Of a stretch of 59,265 nt of DNA, positions 16,601-26,021 are shown in pieces. This DNA is from JAJFTV01 sp964426355 (GTDB lineage: Bacteria > Chloroflexota > Anaerolineae > Anaerolineales > Anaerolineaceae): positions 1 through 59,265 of the forward strand of contig CAYRRA010000002.1 in assembly GCA_964426355.1 (NCBI GenBank), given 5' to 3'. A program made the translations under genes and the position numbers. How positions within the stretch are numbered: position 1 is the stretch's first letter; each line of letters starts with the position of its first letter. Under the pieces are notes generated by a model. It was given only the letters and a program-made list of their open reading frames with translations, did not search any database and was not told the DNA's origin.

Positions 16601-17977
16601 CTAAAGAGGCTCAAACCTGGCAGTGAAATGCCGCATCAATGGCGGCTGATAAACGATCTTGTATCCTTTTATTTTTTCCGGGGAGGCAGCAATCTCTCCG
16701 AGCACTTCCACAACATAATCAAGATGGCTCTGGGTATAAACGCGGCGAGGAAGTGCCAGGCGCACCAGGTCAAGCTTGGGGAAGACTTCCTGCCCGGTCT
16801 TGGGATCGATATAGGCAAAAGCGACCGTACCCAGTTCCACAGCACGAATACCGCCCTCGAGATACATCGCCAGCGAAAGCGCCTGTCCGGGCAGTTCGCG
16901 TTGGGGGATATGCGGCAGCAGCCGGAGCGCCTCAACATAAATGGCATGCGCTCCGGGCGGCTCGATTATCGGGACACCTTTTTCCAGCAGGCGCTCTCCC
17001 AGGTAAGCTGTTTGAGCCAGGCGGTAATCCAGGTAGGGAACTTCCAGTGCTTCCTTAAACCCGACTGCCATCGCGTCCAGGTCACGCCCGGCAAGACCGC
17101 CATACGTTGGGAAGCCTTCGCGCATGACGAGTTCATTGCGAATTTGCGCAAAGAGGTCAGCATCGTTAACTGCCAGGAAACCGCCAATGTTGACAATACC
17201 GTCTTTCTTTGCGCTCATCGTCGCACCATCAGCTAACGAGAAGATTTCCTGTGCGATCTCCAGCGGGGTTTTGTCGGCATAGCCGGGTTCACGCAGTTTG
17301 ATGAAATAAGCATTTTCAGCAAAACGGCAGGCATCAATAAAGAAAGGAATGCCGTATTCCCGGTAGACCGCTGCCACCTCGCGCAGGTTCTGCATTGAAA
17401 CCGGCTGCCCGCCGCCGGCATTGTTGGTGATTGTAATCATACCCAGCGGGATATTCTCAACGCCTGTTTGCTCAATAAAAGCACGCAGCTTTCCGATATC
17501 CATGTTGCCTTTAAAATCGACCCGTTTTGCCGGGTCATAGGCTTCATCGATGATCAGGTTGACAGGACGCCCACCCCTGGATCGTATGTTGCCTTCGGTG
17601 GTATCAAAATGTTGATTGGAAGGCACGTATTGTCCGGGTTTGACCAGCAAATTCGACAGGATATTTTCTGCCGCCCTGCCTTGATGGGTAGGCACAAAAT
17701 ACTTAAAACCGAACACCTCATCCATCACTGCTTTTAAGCGGTAATAGGAACGTGCCCCGGCATAAGATTCATCACCCATCATCATCGCCGCCCACTGCGC
17801 CTGGCTCATCGCCGAGGTGCCGGAATCGGTCAGCAAATCGATATAAACATCTTCCGATTTTAAGTTAAACAGATTGTAACCGGCTTCCTTCAACGCAGCT
17901 TCGCGCGCCTGTCGGTCGATCAAGCGGATCGGCTCAACCATTTTTATTCTGAATGGCTCAGGAACATACCTGGACAA
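16601..17977 (-). CDS. tnaA: Tryptophanase, TTG start
   Basis: 458 residues, the normal length for the tryptophanase / tyrosine phenol-lyase family. PLP-binding Lys is in MSAKKDGIVNIGG. Markers favour tryptophanase over tyrosine phenol-lyase: GIRAVELG (aliphatic residue where TPL has Arg381) and MRHFTARF (His where TPL has Phe). It splits tryptophan to indole, pyruvate and ammonia. I chose TTG 17977 because GGAGG lies seven bases upstream and the protein then begins SRYVPEPFRIK, aligning with the family's 'LPEPFRI' start; an upstream ATG would give 26 extra residues with no ribosome site. It has its own promoter and terminator and is divergent from a YheO-type regulator. Confidence 0.93.
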   Translation of the reverse strand: MSRYVPEPFRIKMVEPIRLIDRQAREAALKEAGYNLFNLKSEDVYIDLLTDSGTSAMSQAQWAAMMMGDESYAGARSYYRLKAVMDEVFGFKYFVPTHQGRAAENILSNLLVKPGQYVPSNQHFDTTEGNIRSRGGRPVNLIIDEAYDPAKRVDFKGNMDIGKLRAFIEQTGVENIPLGMITITNNAGGGQPVSMQNLREVAAVYREYGIPFFIDACRFAENAYFIKLREPGYADKTPLEIAQEIFSLADGATMSAKKDGIVNIGGFLAVNDADLFAQIRNELVMREGFPTYGGLAGRDLDAMAVGFKEALEVPYLDYRLAQTAYLGERLLEKGVPIIEPPGAHAIYVEALRLLPHIPQRELPGQALSLAMYLEGGIRAVELGTVAFAYIDPKTGQEVFPKLDLVRLALPRRVYTQSHLDYVVEVLGEIAASPEKIKGYKIVYQPPLMRHFTARFEPL

Positions 17978-18012
17978 AATCACACCTCCGTATCTGAGAA
18001 TGAGTCTTTTCG

Positions 18013-18041
18013 TCACAGCCGACGCTGCGCGCCGACTGTGA
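18013..18041 (-). promoter_or_regulatory. Stem-loop at the very 5' end of the tnaA leader
   Basis: On the minus strand TCACAGTCGGCGC and its partner GCGTCGGCTGTGA form a 13-bp stem with two G-U wobbles and a GCA loop. Given the promoter at 18046-18074, the transcript would begin at about 18039, inside the first bases of this stem. It could stabilise the mRNA or be a DNA operator. It is not the CRP consensus, because the TCACA and TGTGA halves are in reversed order. Confidence 0.6.
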
Positions 18042-18045
18042 TTAA

Positions 18046-18074
18046 ATACTAACATTGAGTGGTAAAATTGTCAA
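18046..18074 (-). promoter_or_regulatory. Sigma-70-type promoter of tnaA
   Basis: Minus strand TTGACA (18069-18074), 17-base spacer, TAGTAT (18046-18051). The -35 is perfect and the -10 has one change. It gives a leader of about 60 bases before the TTG start. Confidence 0.75.
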
Positions 18075-18216
18075 TTAGTTGAATGATAAAACAATTTGTT
18101 GAAAAGTATTTATAGCAACACCTGAAGAAAATCATACACAACAAAAAACCTATCACAGCCATAAAACGCTATAATCGGATTGAGTGAAGAACCTCAACCA
18201 GTACAAAGGAAGATCT

Positions 18217-18894
18217 ATGTCCGATTTCAAAAAAAATCTAATTGAGCAGTTGAAACCGTTGACAAAAGCGATTGTTGACATGTTTGGACCAAACTGTGAG
18301 GCGTTGATTCATGATCTCTCCGATCTGGAGCATTCAATCGTCTGGATTGAAGGCGACGTAACCCATCGCAAAATTGGCGGACCGATCACCGATGTTGGTC
18401 TGGCGCAGTTAAAGGAAAACCAGGACAATGACTACATCAACTATGTCACTTCCAGCGCAGATGGGAAAGTGCTGAAGTCTACCTCGGTGATCTTCAGAGA
18501 TGAGCGCGGGCAGATTTTCGCTTCGCTTTGTATCAACCTGGATATCACCCCGTTTCAAGCGGTTGAGCATATCCTGCACGGAATTACAGGACATCCCGCC
18601 GACAGGCAATATACCGAAAACTTCTCTGACGATATCAACGAAATCCTGGAAACGATCGTTTATGAAAGTGAACGCGAGATCGGTAAATCGATCACAGCAA
18701 TGAATAAAGAGGAAAAGGTCGCCCTGGTACAAAAGATGGATGAACGCGGTGCATTCCAGATTAAAAAGGCTGTGCCGCTGGTTGCCCGCAGGCTGGGGGT
18801 CTCCCGTTATACGGTTTATAACTATCTGAATGAGATAAAAGAAAAACTCAGTGAGCAGCCAGAAGAAAACAACCGGTATATTGAAGGGGAATAA
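18217..18894 (+). CDS. YheO/DauR-type PAS-HTH transcriptional regulator
   Basis: 225 residues. The N-terminal YheO-like PAS domain (about 5-120) shows 'AIVDMFGPNCEALIHDLSDLEHSIVWIEG' split by loops, 'VTSSADGKVLKSTSVIFRDERGQIFASLCINLD'. The C-terminal helix-turn-helix (about 160-212) shows KKAVPLVARRLGVSRYTVYNYLNE. Start ATG 18217 is chosen over GTG 18184 because of AAAGGA eight bases before it. A TATAAT at 18170-18175 is a likely -10. Relatives control D-amino acid and other amino acid catabolism genes. Its divergent position from tnaA makes tryptophanase the obvious target, with tryptophan or a related compound as effector (inference). Confidence 0.88.
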   Translation: MSDFKKNLIEQLKPLTKAIVDMFGPNCEALIHDLSDLEHSIVWIEGDVTHRKIGGPITDVGLAQLKENQDNDYINYVTSSADGKVLKSTSVIFRDERGQIFASLCINLDITPFQAVEHILHGITGHPADRQYTENFSDDINEILETIVYESEREIGKSITAMNKEEKVALVQKMDERGAFQIKKAVPLVARRLGVSRYTVYNYLNEIKEKLSEQPEENNRYIEGE

Positions 18895-18972
18895 AACAAG
18901 CCAATCGCCGGTTCTTTGCACACCGATGTTACAATTATCCGGTTATTGAAAAACGTTATAGCGAGGCAGCCG

Positions 18973-19719
18973 ATGTCCATCATACCCATTTGGCGGGAAA
19001 ACACAACCGTCAAACCCTACGAAACCGACTTTCAGGGGAACTGGAAACCACATTGCTTTTTCCAGGCAATGCAGCACGTTGCCACCCATCATGCCACCCA
19101 CCTGGGTTTGGGGTATCACGACATGCTCCAGAACAATTCCGTCTGGCTATTGGCGCGCCTGAAGATAAAATTCTTCCGCATCCCGCAGCTTGATGAAAAA
19201 ATCACCGTTGAGACCTGGCCCCGAAGTATGCAGCAAAAAATTTTCTTCATGCGTGATTTTTACTTCCTGGATGAAAAGGAACAGAAAATTGCCGCCGCCA
19301 CATCCGCCTGGATAACAGTGGAAGTGAAAGAGCGCCGCATTTTGAAACCGGACGCCGACCTGCTGGATGGATTACCCAAAAATGAGAAACGGGTCGCTCT
19401 GCAAGAGACCCTGGAAAAAATTGCAATACCCGAACAAATGCAAGAACAATTCAACATTCAGGCGCGTTACAGCGCAATCGACCTGATCCAGCACGTCAAC
19501 AACACACGTTACATCGAATGGGCAAGCGACTGCTTTCCCATCGAACAATACCGCAACAGCCAGCCGGATTGGATCCAAATTAACTATGCCAGCGAGGTTA
19601 AGCCAGGGGAACGGGTCTCGATCCAGACAGGACAGTTGGAGGACTCCACAACCATCATCGCTGGCAACCATTTATCCAACTGTACACGTGCTTTCGAGGT
19701 AGCCTGGGCATGGAAATAA
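18973..19719 (+). CDS. Acyl-ACP thioesterase family protein
   Basis: 248 residues forming two hot-dog domains as in acyl-ACP thioesterases. The first runs over 'TDFQGNWKPHCFFQAMQHVATHH' (in two pieces) and the second over 'ARYSAIDLIQHVNNTRYIEWASD'. The HVNNTRYIEW block is the family signature, with the Asn/His catalytic region. It releases free fatty acid from acyl-ACP in the cytoplasm. The start ATG 18973 has GAGG nearby; an upstream frame to 18916 lacks one. In bacteria without a plant-type need for export, such enzymes adjust fatty acid pools or supply acyl chains to other pathways. Confidence 0.87.
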   Translation: MSIIPIWRENTTVKPYETDFQGNWKPHCFFQAMQHVATHHATHLGLGYHDMLQNNSVWLLARLKIKFFRIPQLDEKITVETWPRSMQQKIFFMRDFYFLDEKEQKIAAATSAWITVEVKERRILKPDADLLDGLPKNEKRVALQETLEKIAIPEQMQEQFNIQARYSAIDLIQHVNNTRYIEWASDCFPIEQYRNSQPDWIQINYASEVKPGERVSIQTGQLEDSTTIIAGNHLSNCTRAFEVAWAWK

Positions 19720-19811
19720 CGCCCTCTGCCTGAGTAGCCTGAAAACCTTTATAATCAATGCAGTCCGTTGGTTCGGACATGCAGTTATTTGTATAGATAG
19801 GGATCCGCAAC

Positions 19812-20855
19812 ATGCAAGGAATAAGTCTCGTCATTTGCTGTCATAACAGCGAAAGGCGGATTGTTGAAACTTTACAGCACATCATGCAGCAAAAGGTAGC
19901 TGAAAACATCAACTGGGAAATGGTGCTCATCGACAACGCATCCACAGACCACACCGCCGAAATCGCAAAACAAATATGGAATTCTTCCATCCCCTTCAAG
20001 GTGGTTACAGAACCCAAATTAGGGGTGGGACATGCGCGCAACCGGGGTTTCCGTGAATCCGCCCACGAAATCATCTGTTTCGTGGATGATGACAATCATC
20101 TATCCCCGGATTGGGTTGAAACCGTATACCGTAAAATGGAGCAGCACCCCGATGCCGGTGCCATCGGCGGGTTGAACCTGGAGGATTGCGAAATCGCTCC
20201 CCCAGCCTGGTTCAGCCCATATAAAGCCTGTTACGCTGCTGGACCTCAGTCTGCCGGAGAAGGGGAGTTAATCCAGGACAACCTGGTGTTGTGGAGCGCA
20301 GGGATTGCTATTCGCCGTTCCGCCTGGGAAGACCTCAACCGGGCGGGTTTCAAATCGATTCTGGTTGGGCGCACCGGTAAGGTATTATCTTCCGGTGAAG
20401 ACTCTGAAATTTGTTATTTGCTGCGCATCCTGGGTTGGAAGCTCTATTTCTTCCCATCGCTTACCTTGAAGCACTTTATCCCAAAAGAAAAACTGACGTG
20501 GAATTATTTGTGCCAGTTAAAGCGCGGTTTCGGCGCAGCCAGTTTGCCCCTGATGATGTACCGGCGCATTTACCAATACCGCAGGACGGGAACCCGGCAG
20601 CAAACCAACCCCTGGTGGCAGGAGATTCTGAGGGATACATGGGCAGTGATGAAACAACCGGCTGTTCTGGGTGCTACCCTCTTCAACCTGTATGAAGGGA
20701 ACAACCACATCCTGAACATGCACGCCCTGCTGGGCAGGCTGGCTGAACGCCTGCGGCTTTTGCAGAGAATCGACGCAATTGAAAAAACCCTGTGGAAAAA
20801 ATATGCCGATCTTCCCATGCGTGAGAGTGATGGCGATCATTACAGTGCGCCTTAA
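19812..20855 (+). CDS. Family 2 glycosyltransferase
   Basis: 347 residues. GT-A fold signatures: ISLVICCHNSERRI at the N-terminus, IDNASTDHTAEIA, and the metal/sugar-nucleotide DxD in CFVDDDNHL near residue 96. GGLNLEDC and GEDSEICYLLR (acceptor/catalytic ED region) follow. The C-terminal 90 residues are helical and basic without a clear membrane anchor. It would add a sugar to a polysaccharide, lipid or protein. The next gene is a methyltransferase 36 bases away, so a modified-glycan pathway is possible. Confidence 0.88.
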   Translation: MQGISLVICCHNSERRIVETLQHIMQQKVAENINWEMVLIDNASTDHTAEIAKQIWNSSIPFKVVTEPKLGVGHARNRGFRESAHEIICFVDDDNHLSPDWVETVYRKMEQHPDAGAIGGLNLEDCEIAPPAWFSPYKACYAAGPQSAGEGELIQDNLVLWSAGIAIRRSAWEDLNRAGFKSILVGRTGKVLSSGEDSEICYLLRILGWKLYFFPSLTLKHFIPKEKLTWNYLCQLKRGFGAASLPLMMYRRIYQYRRTGTRQQTNPWWQEILRDTWAVMKQPAVLGATLFNLYEGNNHILNMHALLGRLAERLRLLQRIDAIEKTLWKKYADLPMRESDGDHYSAP

Positions 20856-20891
20856 ATGCCATCTCACAATCAGCTTTAACCTTTGAGGATA

Positions 20892-21512
20892 ATGAAAGAT
20901 AGCGCTATTTTCAAACACATGCGGAATGCGTATGACCGGATCGTACAGGAGTATGCTCTACGCAACCACGATGTTTTCCCGGAAAACCTGGCAGCAATAG
21001 CACAAATGCTCATCGAGCATGCCGGGCAAAACGGGCATATCGTGGATATTGGCTGCGGCACCGGGCGGGATATGGTCTGGTTCGAAGCGCATGGGGTGAA
21101 AGTCACGGGTATTGATCTGTCGCCGGGGATGCTGGTTTTTGCGCGCCGCCATGTGCATGGTTGCCTGGGATTGATGAATATGTGTCACCTGGGCTTTGCC
21201 AGCAACAGTTTCGACGGCGCCTGGTGCTGTGCCTCACTGCTGCATCTGCCCAAACACAGCGCACCCCGGGCATTGAACGAGTTGCGGCGGGTACTGAAAA
21301 TCGGCAGTATGATGGTGCTGGAGCTGCAAGAAGGGTCTGGCGAGACCTGGGAAGAAAGTTATGTACCCGGGGTCAGTCGCTTCGTTGCGCGCTATCAGCC
21401 GGATGAAATCATCGAGCTCGTTTCTGGTTGTGGTTTCAGCTTACAGCAGACTGACCGGGCACAAAACGGCGAACGTAAATGGCTCTCTTGCGTGTGTATC
21501 GCTGAGCGATAA
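20892..21512 (+). CDS. Class I SAM-dependent methyltransferase
   Basis: 206 residues. SAM-binding motif I is IVDIGCGTGRDMVWF near residue 50, followed by GIDLSPGMLVFARR (motif II acidic residue) and 'FDGAWCCASLLHLPK'. It belongs to the Methyltransf_11/25 group with a small C-terminal extension. ATG 20892 follows GAGG by only three bases; a later Met (in KHMRNAYDR) is possible. The substrate cannot be inferred; the upstream glycosyltransferase suggests a glycan or lipid. Its stop is five bases from the stop of the convergent radical SAM gene. Confidence 0.86.
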   Translation: MKDSAIFKHMRNAYDRIVQEYALRNHDVFPENLAAIAQMLIEHAGQNGHIVDIGCGTGRDMVWFEAHGVKVTGIDLSPGMLVFARRHVHGCLGLMNMCHLGFASNSFDGAWCCASLLHLPKHSAPRALNELRRVLKIGSMMVLELQEGSGETWEESYVPGVSRFVARYQPDEIIELVSGCGFSLQQTDRAQNGERKWLSCVCIAER

Positions 21513-21517
21513 TCATT

Positions 21518-23011
21518 TCAGCCCGGCAACCTATGCGCCCCTTCAAGATGGCTGACCGTTCTGAAATGATAGCCATAAATTGCCAGGGTAACCGCGAGAG
21601 GAAATTTCTTCGGGTTGCGCAACAGAGTCCAGGCAAGTAAACTCCAATATTGCAGCCGCTCCTTGCCGCGCACCCCCAACCAGTACACCGAACGGAAAAA
21701 GGCGAGGATATGCTGCATTTGCAGGGGATTGCGCACCTTTGGAAGACGATATTCGCTCAAAAAAGTGCGCACGCGCTGATAGTACGGTGCGGGCGAGTAA
21801 ATATCCTTCAGCAGGTTTTGATAACCCTGCTTGAGCACATCCATATCCATACGCGGGATGATATTGGTCGATCCATCCGCATTGTCCCCACTCATTTCAT
21901 CCACCAGGCGACCCTCTTCCTTTAATCGCTTATACAACTGGGTGTTGTACGGAGCCTGAAGCAGACCAACCATCGCCGTCACAATCCCACTCTGCTGAAT
22001 AAAGGATACCTGTCGTTCAAAGATAGAGGGGGTATCGGTGTCAAAGCCAACGATGAACCCGCCCATTACCTGTAGCCCGGCGCGCTGCAAGCGTTTGACG
22101 CTCTCTACCAGGTTGCGGTTACGGTTTTGCGATTTATGACATGCCTCCAACCCGGCTTCATCTGGGGTTTCAATCCCCACGAAGACCGAATGGAAACCGG
22201 CGTCCGCCATCATCTGCGTTAATTCCTCATCATCCGCAAGGTTAATAGAAACCTCCGTAATAAATGAACAACCAACTTTGCCCTGCCGCCAGGTCAGCAA
22301 TGCAGGCAACAATTCGTTTTTAAGATATTTTCGATTTCCGATAAAATTGTCATCCACAAAAAAGATGTTCTGCCGCCAGCCGAGAGAATAAATCTTATCC
22401 AGTTCAGCAATAATCTGGGTTGTGGTCTTGTAGCGCACCTGGTGACCCAACAAAGCGGTGACATTACAAAAATCGCAATTAAACGGGCAACCGCGCGTGA
22501 ATTGAATACTCAAGCTGTCATACTGGTGCACGTCTACCAGCTCCCAAAGAGGAGCCGGGGTCTGGCTCAGGTCGGCGAACTCCTTCGTCGCATAAACCCG
22601 TTGCGGCTTTCCGGCTGCCAGGTCAGCCAGGAACAACGGCAGGGTCAATTCGGCTTCATTTAATACAAAGTGGTCCACCAGGGGAAATTGGTCATGTTGT
22701 TCGGTGAACAATGGTCCGCCCGCCACCACGGTGAGTCCATACTCCTTACAACGCCGGATGATATCGGCGGCGGATTTTTGTTGAACCGACATGGCGCTGA
22801 TAAAAACCATATCTGCCCAATTCAAGTCGGCTTCTCTTAACGGTCTCACATTTAAATCCACCACCCGCTTTTCCCAGTCCTTCGGCAACATGGCAGCAAC
22901 GGTGAGCAATCCTAACGGCGGGTTGGATGCCTTGCGCCGGATAAAACGCAAAGCATGTTTGAAACTCCAAAAAGTGTCTGGGATTAGTGGATAGATCATT
23001 AACGTCTTCAT
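21518..23011 (-). CDS. B12-binding radical SAM protein with C-terminal DUF4070
   Basis: 497 residues. An N-terminal B12-binding-like Rossmann domain (about 1-140; 'PPLGLLTVAAMLP', 'VVAGGPLFTEQ') precedes a radical SAM barrel with the 4Fe-4S motif CxxxCxxC in RGCPFNCDFCNV near residue 175. 'FFVDDNFIGNRKYLK' and 'VFVGIETPDEAGLEA' are characteristic of the group that carries a DUF4070 C-terminus. The family includes hopanoid C-methylases and other cobalamin-dependent methyltransferases. Start ATG 23011 has AAGGAT upstream. It would methylate or rearrange an unreactive carbon using SAM and possibly cobalamin. The substrate is unknown; no hopanoid cyclase is in the window. Confidence 0.88.
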   Translation of the reverse strand: MKTLMIYPLIPDTFWSFKHALRFIRRKASNPPLGLLTVAAMLPKDWEKRVVDLNVRPLREADLNWADMVFISAMSVQQKSAADIIRRCKEYGLTVVAGGPLFTEQHDQFPLVDHFVLNEAELTLPLFLADLAAGKPQRVYATKEFADLSQTPAPLWELVDVHQYDSLSIQFTRGCPFNCDFCNVTALLGHQVRYKTTTQIIAELDKIYSLGWRQNIFFVDDNFIGNRKYLKNELLPALLTWRQGKVGCSFITEVSINLADDEELTQMMADAGFHSVFVGIETPDEAGLEACHKSQNRNRNLVESVKRLQRAGLQVMGGFIVGFDTDTPSIFERQVSFIQQSGIVTAMVGLLQAPYNTQLYKRLKEEGRLVDEMSGDNADGSTNIIPRMDMDVLKQGYQNLLKDIYSPAPYYQRVRTFLSEYRLPKVRNPLQMQHILAFFRSVYWLGVRGKERLQYWSLLAWTLLRNPKKFPLAVTLAIYGYHFRTVSHLEGAHRLPG

Positions 23012-23210
23012 GGGCTTATCCTTTACATAACAAAACATAACGACTGTAAAAAGGTTAACACGGGTAACCCATCTGCCCATGTGCCGAAGGTCATATTGCC
23101 AGATACAATCGTTTTCATGACCACAAGCCAGAGTCATGACAATCTGCACCTCGTCATACCGCCCTGGATGCTATAATTTATCTGTATTCGGGTTCGGTGA
23201 TTTGCCGAAC

Positions 23211-24473
23211 ATGGGCATACCTGATAAAACACAGCGTACTTTGATAAACTGTAAGCACAATTCATCACCGTCTCAAACAGAGGTCAAAACTGGCGTGGAA
23301 AAACCACCTATCCTGCAAATCAAGACCAATACTGCCGACCTGGGTTTTGCCCTGGTAGTGCTCATCTCTTACCTTGCAGCACTCAGTTCCTGGCGCAGCG
23401 CTTCGGCTCTGGAACTGGCAGGGATTATCTGCGCAGGGATTGGATATATCTCCATGGGCATCTATGGATACGCATTTGCCGCACGAGGAGATGCCCTTTG
23501 GATGAAATTGATGTACTTCATCGTGCAGATACCACTCGGCGGCATGATTGTCTTTCTCGGTAAAGGCAATGGCTTCAACGCACTGGTGCTGCTTCCGCTG
23601 GCGGCGCAAAGCGTCATCTTGCTGCAAGGGGTTCTTTTTTACCTCGCCAACCTCGCCATCTTGACTACTTTTGTGCTCTCGGTGTATTCTTTCAACCTGG
23701 ATTGGGTCAATTTCTGGACCGGGCTTCAGATTTTCCTTGCCGGGCAGGCTTTTGTGATGATTTTTACCCAAATGGCGGTCAAGGAGGAAAAAAGCCGCAA
23801 GATGATCGAGCGCCTGGCTGAGGACCTCTCGAAAGCCAATCAAAACCTGAGGCAGTATGCACTGCAAGTGGAAGAACTGACCCTGAACAAAGAGCGTAAC
23901 CGGCTGGCGCGTGAAATTCATGATGGGTTGGGACATTATCTCACCACCATCCACATGCATCTGCAAGCTGCTGGTGCCCTGGCGCAACAAAAACAAGAAC
24001 CTTTATTGCTTGAAACACTCAATACTGCCCGCGATTTAACGCGCGAGGCACTGGAAGATGTGCGTAGTTCAGTGGCAGCACTACGCGCCCCGCCCGGTGA
24101 ACGCCTGCCCCTCCCCCAACAAATAGCCGGGCTATTGGAGAACCTCATCGGGATGGATAAGCATTTCGACCTGCAAGGCGAGCCGCGCGAGCTTTCCTCT
24201 GAAGCACAATGGACGCTTTACCGTGCTGCACAGGAAGGTCTGCAAAATATCAGCAAACATGCACAGGCTTCCCGGATCTGGCTAACATTGGCTTATAACG
24301 ACCCCTATGAGGTGCGCCTTTGCATCCAGGATGATGGCATCGGTGTGGAACAGGTACAGCCTGGTTTTGGGTTGCTTGGAATACAGGAACGCCTTAATTT
24401 AATGGATGGCAGTATGAAAACCCATTCCGCTGCAGGCGGTGGTTTCAGAATCGAGATTACATTACCAGAATGA
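23211..24473 (+). CDS. Sensor histidine kinase, multi-TM, HisKA_3
   Basis: About 420 residues. Five or six membrane helices (about 30-190) form a small membrane sensor with almost no extracellular domain. A coiled coil (about 200-235) leads to HisKA_3 with the phospho-His near residue 237 (REIHDGLGHYLT). HATPase follows with EGLQNISKHA and DDGIGV. A TATAAT at about 23171 suits its promoter. The start is uncertain: ATG 23211 is used, and GTG 23295, just before the first helix, is an alternative; neither has a strong ribosome site. It overlaps the response regulator by four bases (ATGA), so the two are translationally coupled. Such DesK/LiaS-like kinases often sense membrane or envelope state. 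Confidence 0.88.
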   Translation: MGIPDKTQRTLINCKHNSSPSQTEVKTGVEKPPILQIKTNTADLGFALVVLISYLAALSSWRSASALELAGIICAGIGYISMGIYGYAFAARGDALWMKLMYFIVQIPLGGMIVFLGKGNGFNALVLLPLAAQSVILLQGVLFYLANLAILTTFVLSVYSFNLDWVNFWTGLQIFLAGQAFVMIFTQMAVKEEKSRKMIERLAEDLSKANQNLRQYALQVEELTLNKERNRLAREIHDGLGHYLTTIHMHLQAAGALAQQKQEPLLLETLNTARDLTREALEDVRSSVAALRAPPGERLPLPQQIAGLLENLIGMDKHFDLQGEPRELSSEAQWTLYRAAQEGLQNISKHAQASRIWLTLAYNDPYEVRLCIQDDGIGVEQVQPGFGLLGIQERLNLMDGSMKTHSAAGGGFRIEITLPE

Positions 24474-25126
24474 GCGAGAAAAAGATCCGCGTTCTTATTG
24501 TTGATGACCAGACCCTGTTTCGTGCCGGGCTAAAAACACTTCTCTCCACTCAACCAGGGTTTGAAGTAGCCGGTGAAGCGTCTAACGGTGAAGAAGCACT
24601 GCGCCTAACGGCGCTGCTGAAACCACAGGTCGTTTTAATGGATTTGCGCATGCCCGTTTTGGATGGCGTCAGTGCAACCCGCCGCATTCACGATTGTTAC
24701 CCGCAGAGCCGGGTGATTATCCTGACCACCTTTGATGATGATGAGCTGGTTTTTGAAGGGTTGCGGGCTGGCGCCATCGGATATTTGTTGAAAGATGCCT
24801 CTTACGACAAATTGTTCGAAGCCATCCGTTCTGCTGCGCGCGGCGAGCACTTCCTGCAGCCATCCATTACAGCCAAAGTGCTGGCAGAATTTACCCGTAT
24901 GCATCACATCCCTTCTTCCGTTGAACAGCCCATCGAATCGCTCTCGGAGCGTGAGTTGGAAGTGCTAAGATTGGCAGCCAGTGGCTCAAACAACCGGGAA
25001 ATTGCAGAACAGTTGGTGCTTGCCGTCGGAACGGTTAAGAACCACTTGAGCAAAATTTTTGCCAAGTTGGGGGTACGTGACCGTATGCAAGCTGTAGTAC
25101 GGGCAAGAGAGATTGGCATTCTATGA
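24470..25126 (+). CDS. NarL/LuxR-family response regulator
   Basis: 218 residues. Receiver domain with Asp12-Asp13, phospho-acceptor Asp58 (VVLMDLRMP), and Lys in GYLLKDASYD. LuxR helix-turn-helix at about 150-212 (LSERELEVLRLAASGSNNREIA). The start overlaps the kinase stop in an ATGA, making this the kinase's partner. The following membrane protein gene is 47 bases downstream on the same strand and may be part of the regulon. Confidence 0.94.
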   Translation: MSEKKIRVLIVDDQTLFRAGLKTLLSTQPGFEVAGEASNGEEALRLTALLKPQVVLMDLRMPVLDGVSATRRIHDCYPQSRVIILTTFDDDELVFEGLRAGAIGYLLKDASYDKLFEAIRSAARGEHFLQPSITAKVLAEFTRMHHIPSSVEQPIESLSERELEVLRLAASGSNNREIAEQLVLAVGTVKNHLSKIFAKLGVRDRMQAVVRAREIGIL

Positions 25127-25173
25127 ACATCGAAACCATCTACACCCCATCGTGACCCTAAGAGAAATGTAGT

Positions 25174-26013
25174 ATGAATCAAAACAAACAGAAAAAGAAC
25201 AACGGCTCTGAATTACTTTTACCGGCAGGAATCATTTTATTAATCGCCGGCAGCGGAATTTTGCTCGACCAGGCACTCAAAACCGGATGGCTGAGCCAGG
25301 CAATGGTGATTATTGCCGGGTTATTACTGCTGGCAGGGGGGCTGCTGGTACGCAGTCTCTTATGGACATTGGCGGGCAGCCTGCTGACCACGCTTGGCGC
25401 GGGTAGTTTTTTTATGCTTCAAGAGATTCAGCGTTTGTGGAATGTCCGTCTGGGTGGATTTTTAGCCTTCTTCGGCGTGGGTTGGCTGCTGGTTTTTGTA
25501 TTTGCCGTACTGCTTCTGCGCCGCCACCCCTGGTGGATGCTGCTTCCAGGCGGTCTGAGTACCGCGGTGAGTCTCTGTTTCCTGTTCAGCCGTCTGCGTG
25601 TGCTTGATTTCATCCTGTATGTCGGATTGGGTATTGCCCTTCCCTTGCTGGTATGGGGTGCTTTCAATCGCCTCTTTGGATTGATTATTTCCGGCTGTCT
25701 GCTGTTGGGCGCCAGCAGCGGGGTCTATCTGGGTTGGGGACGCACAACTGAAAGTGCAGACCTGGCGCAAACGGGTATCATGCTGGTGATATTTGGGCTG
25801 GGTTGGCTGTTGATTACCGTGTTTTCCCGGTTTGTTACCCCCCGTGTTGTTTGGTGGCCCCTGATCCCTGGTGCGATCCTGGTAGTGGTGGGCTGGGGAT
25901 TATACATTGGCGGAAACCCCAGCAACGCCCTTAATTTCATCAGCAATACAGGATCCATCGCATTGATGTTGTTTGGAATCTACCTGATCTTGCTGCGGCG
26001 CAGTATTCACTGA
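25174..26013 (+). CDS. Polytopic membrane protein of unknown function
   Basis: 279 residues, almost entirely hydrophobic, with about nine predicted membrane helices joined by very short loops and a short Lys/Asn-rich N-terminus (NQNKQKKNNGS). Repeating glycine-rich helices such as LLPAGIILLIAGSGILL and LIPGAILVVVGWGLYIGG suggest internal duplication. I do not recognise a family. It follows the two-component pair on the same strand and precedes a GT-C-like membrane protein by eight bases. It might be a target of the upstream regulator, perhaps an envelope stress protein. No catalytic motif is visible. Confidence 0.75.
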   Translation: MNQNKQKKNNGSELLLPAGIILLIAGSGILLDQALKTGWLSQAMVIIAGLLLLAGGLLVRSLLWTLAGSLLTTLGAGSFFMLQEIQRLWNVRLGGFLAFFGVGWLLVFVFAVLLLRRHPWWMLLPGGLSTAVSLCFLFSRLRVLDFILYVGLGIALPLLVWGAFNRLFGLIISGCLLLGASSGVYLGWGRTTESADLAQTGIMLVIFGLGWLLITVFSRFVTPRVVWWPLIPGAILVVVGWGLYIGGNPSNALNFISNTGSIALMLFGIYLILLRRSIH

Positions 26014-26021
26014 GGTCAGCG

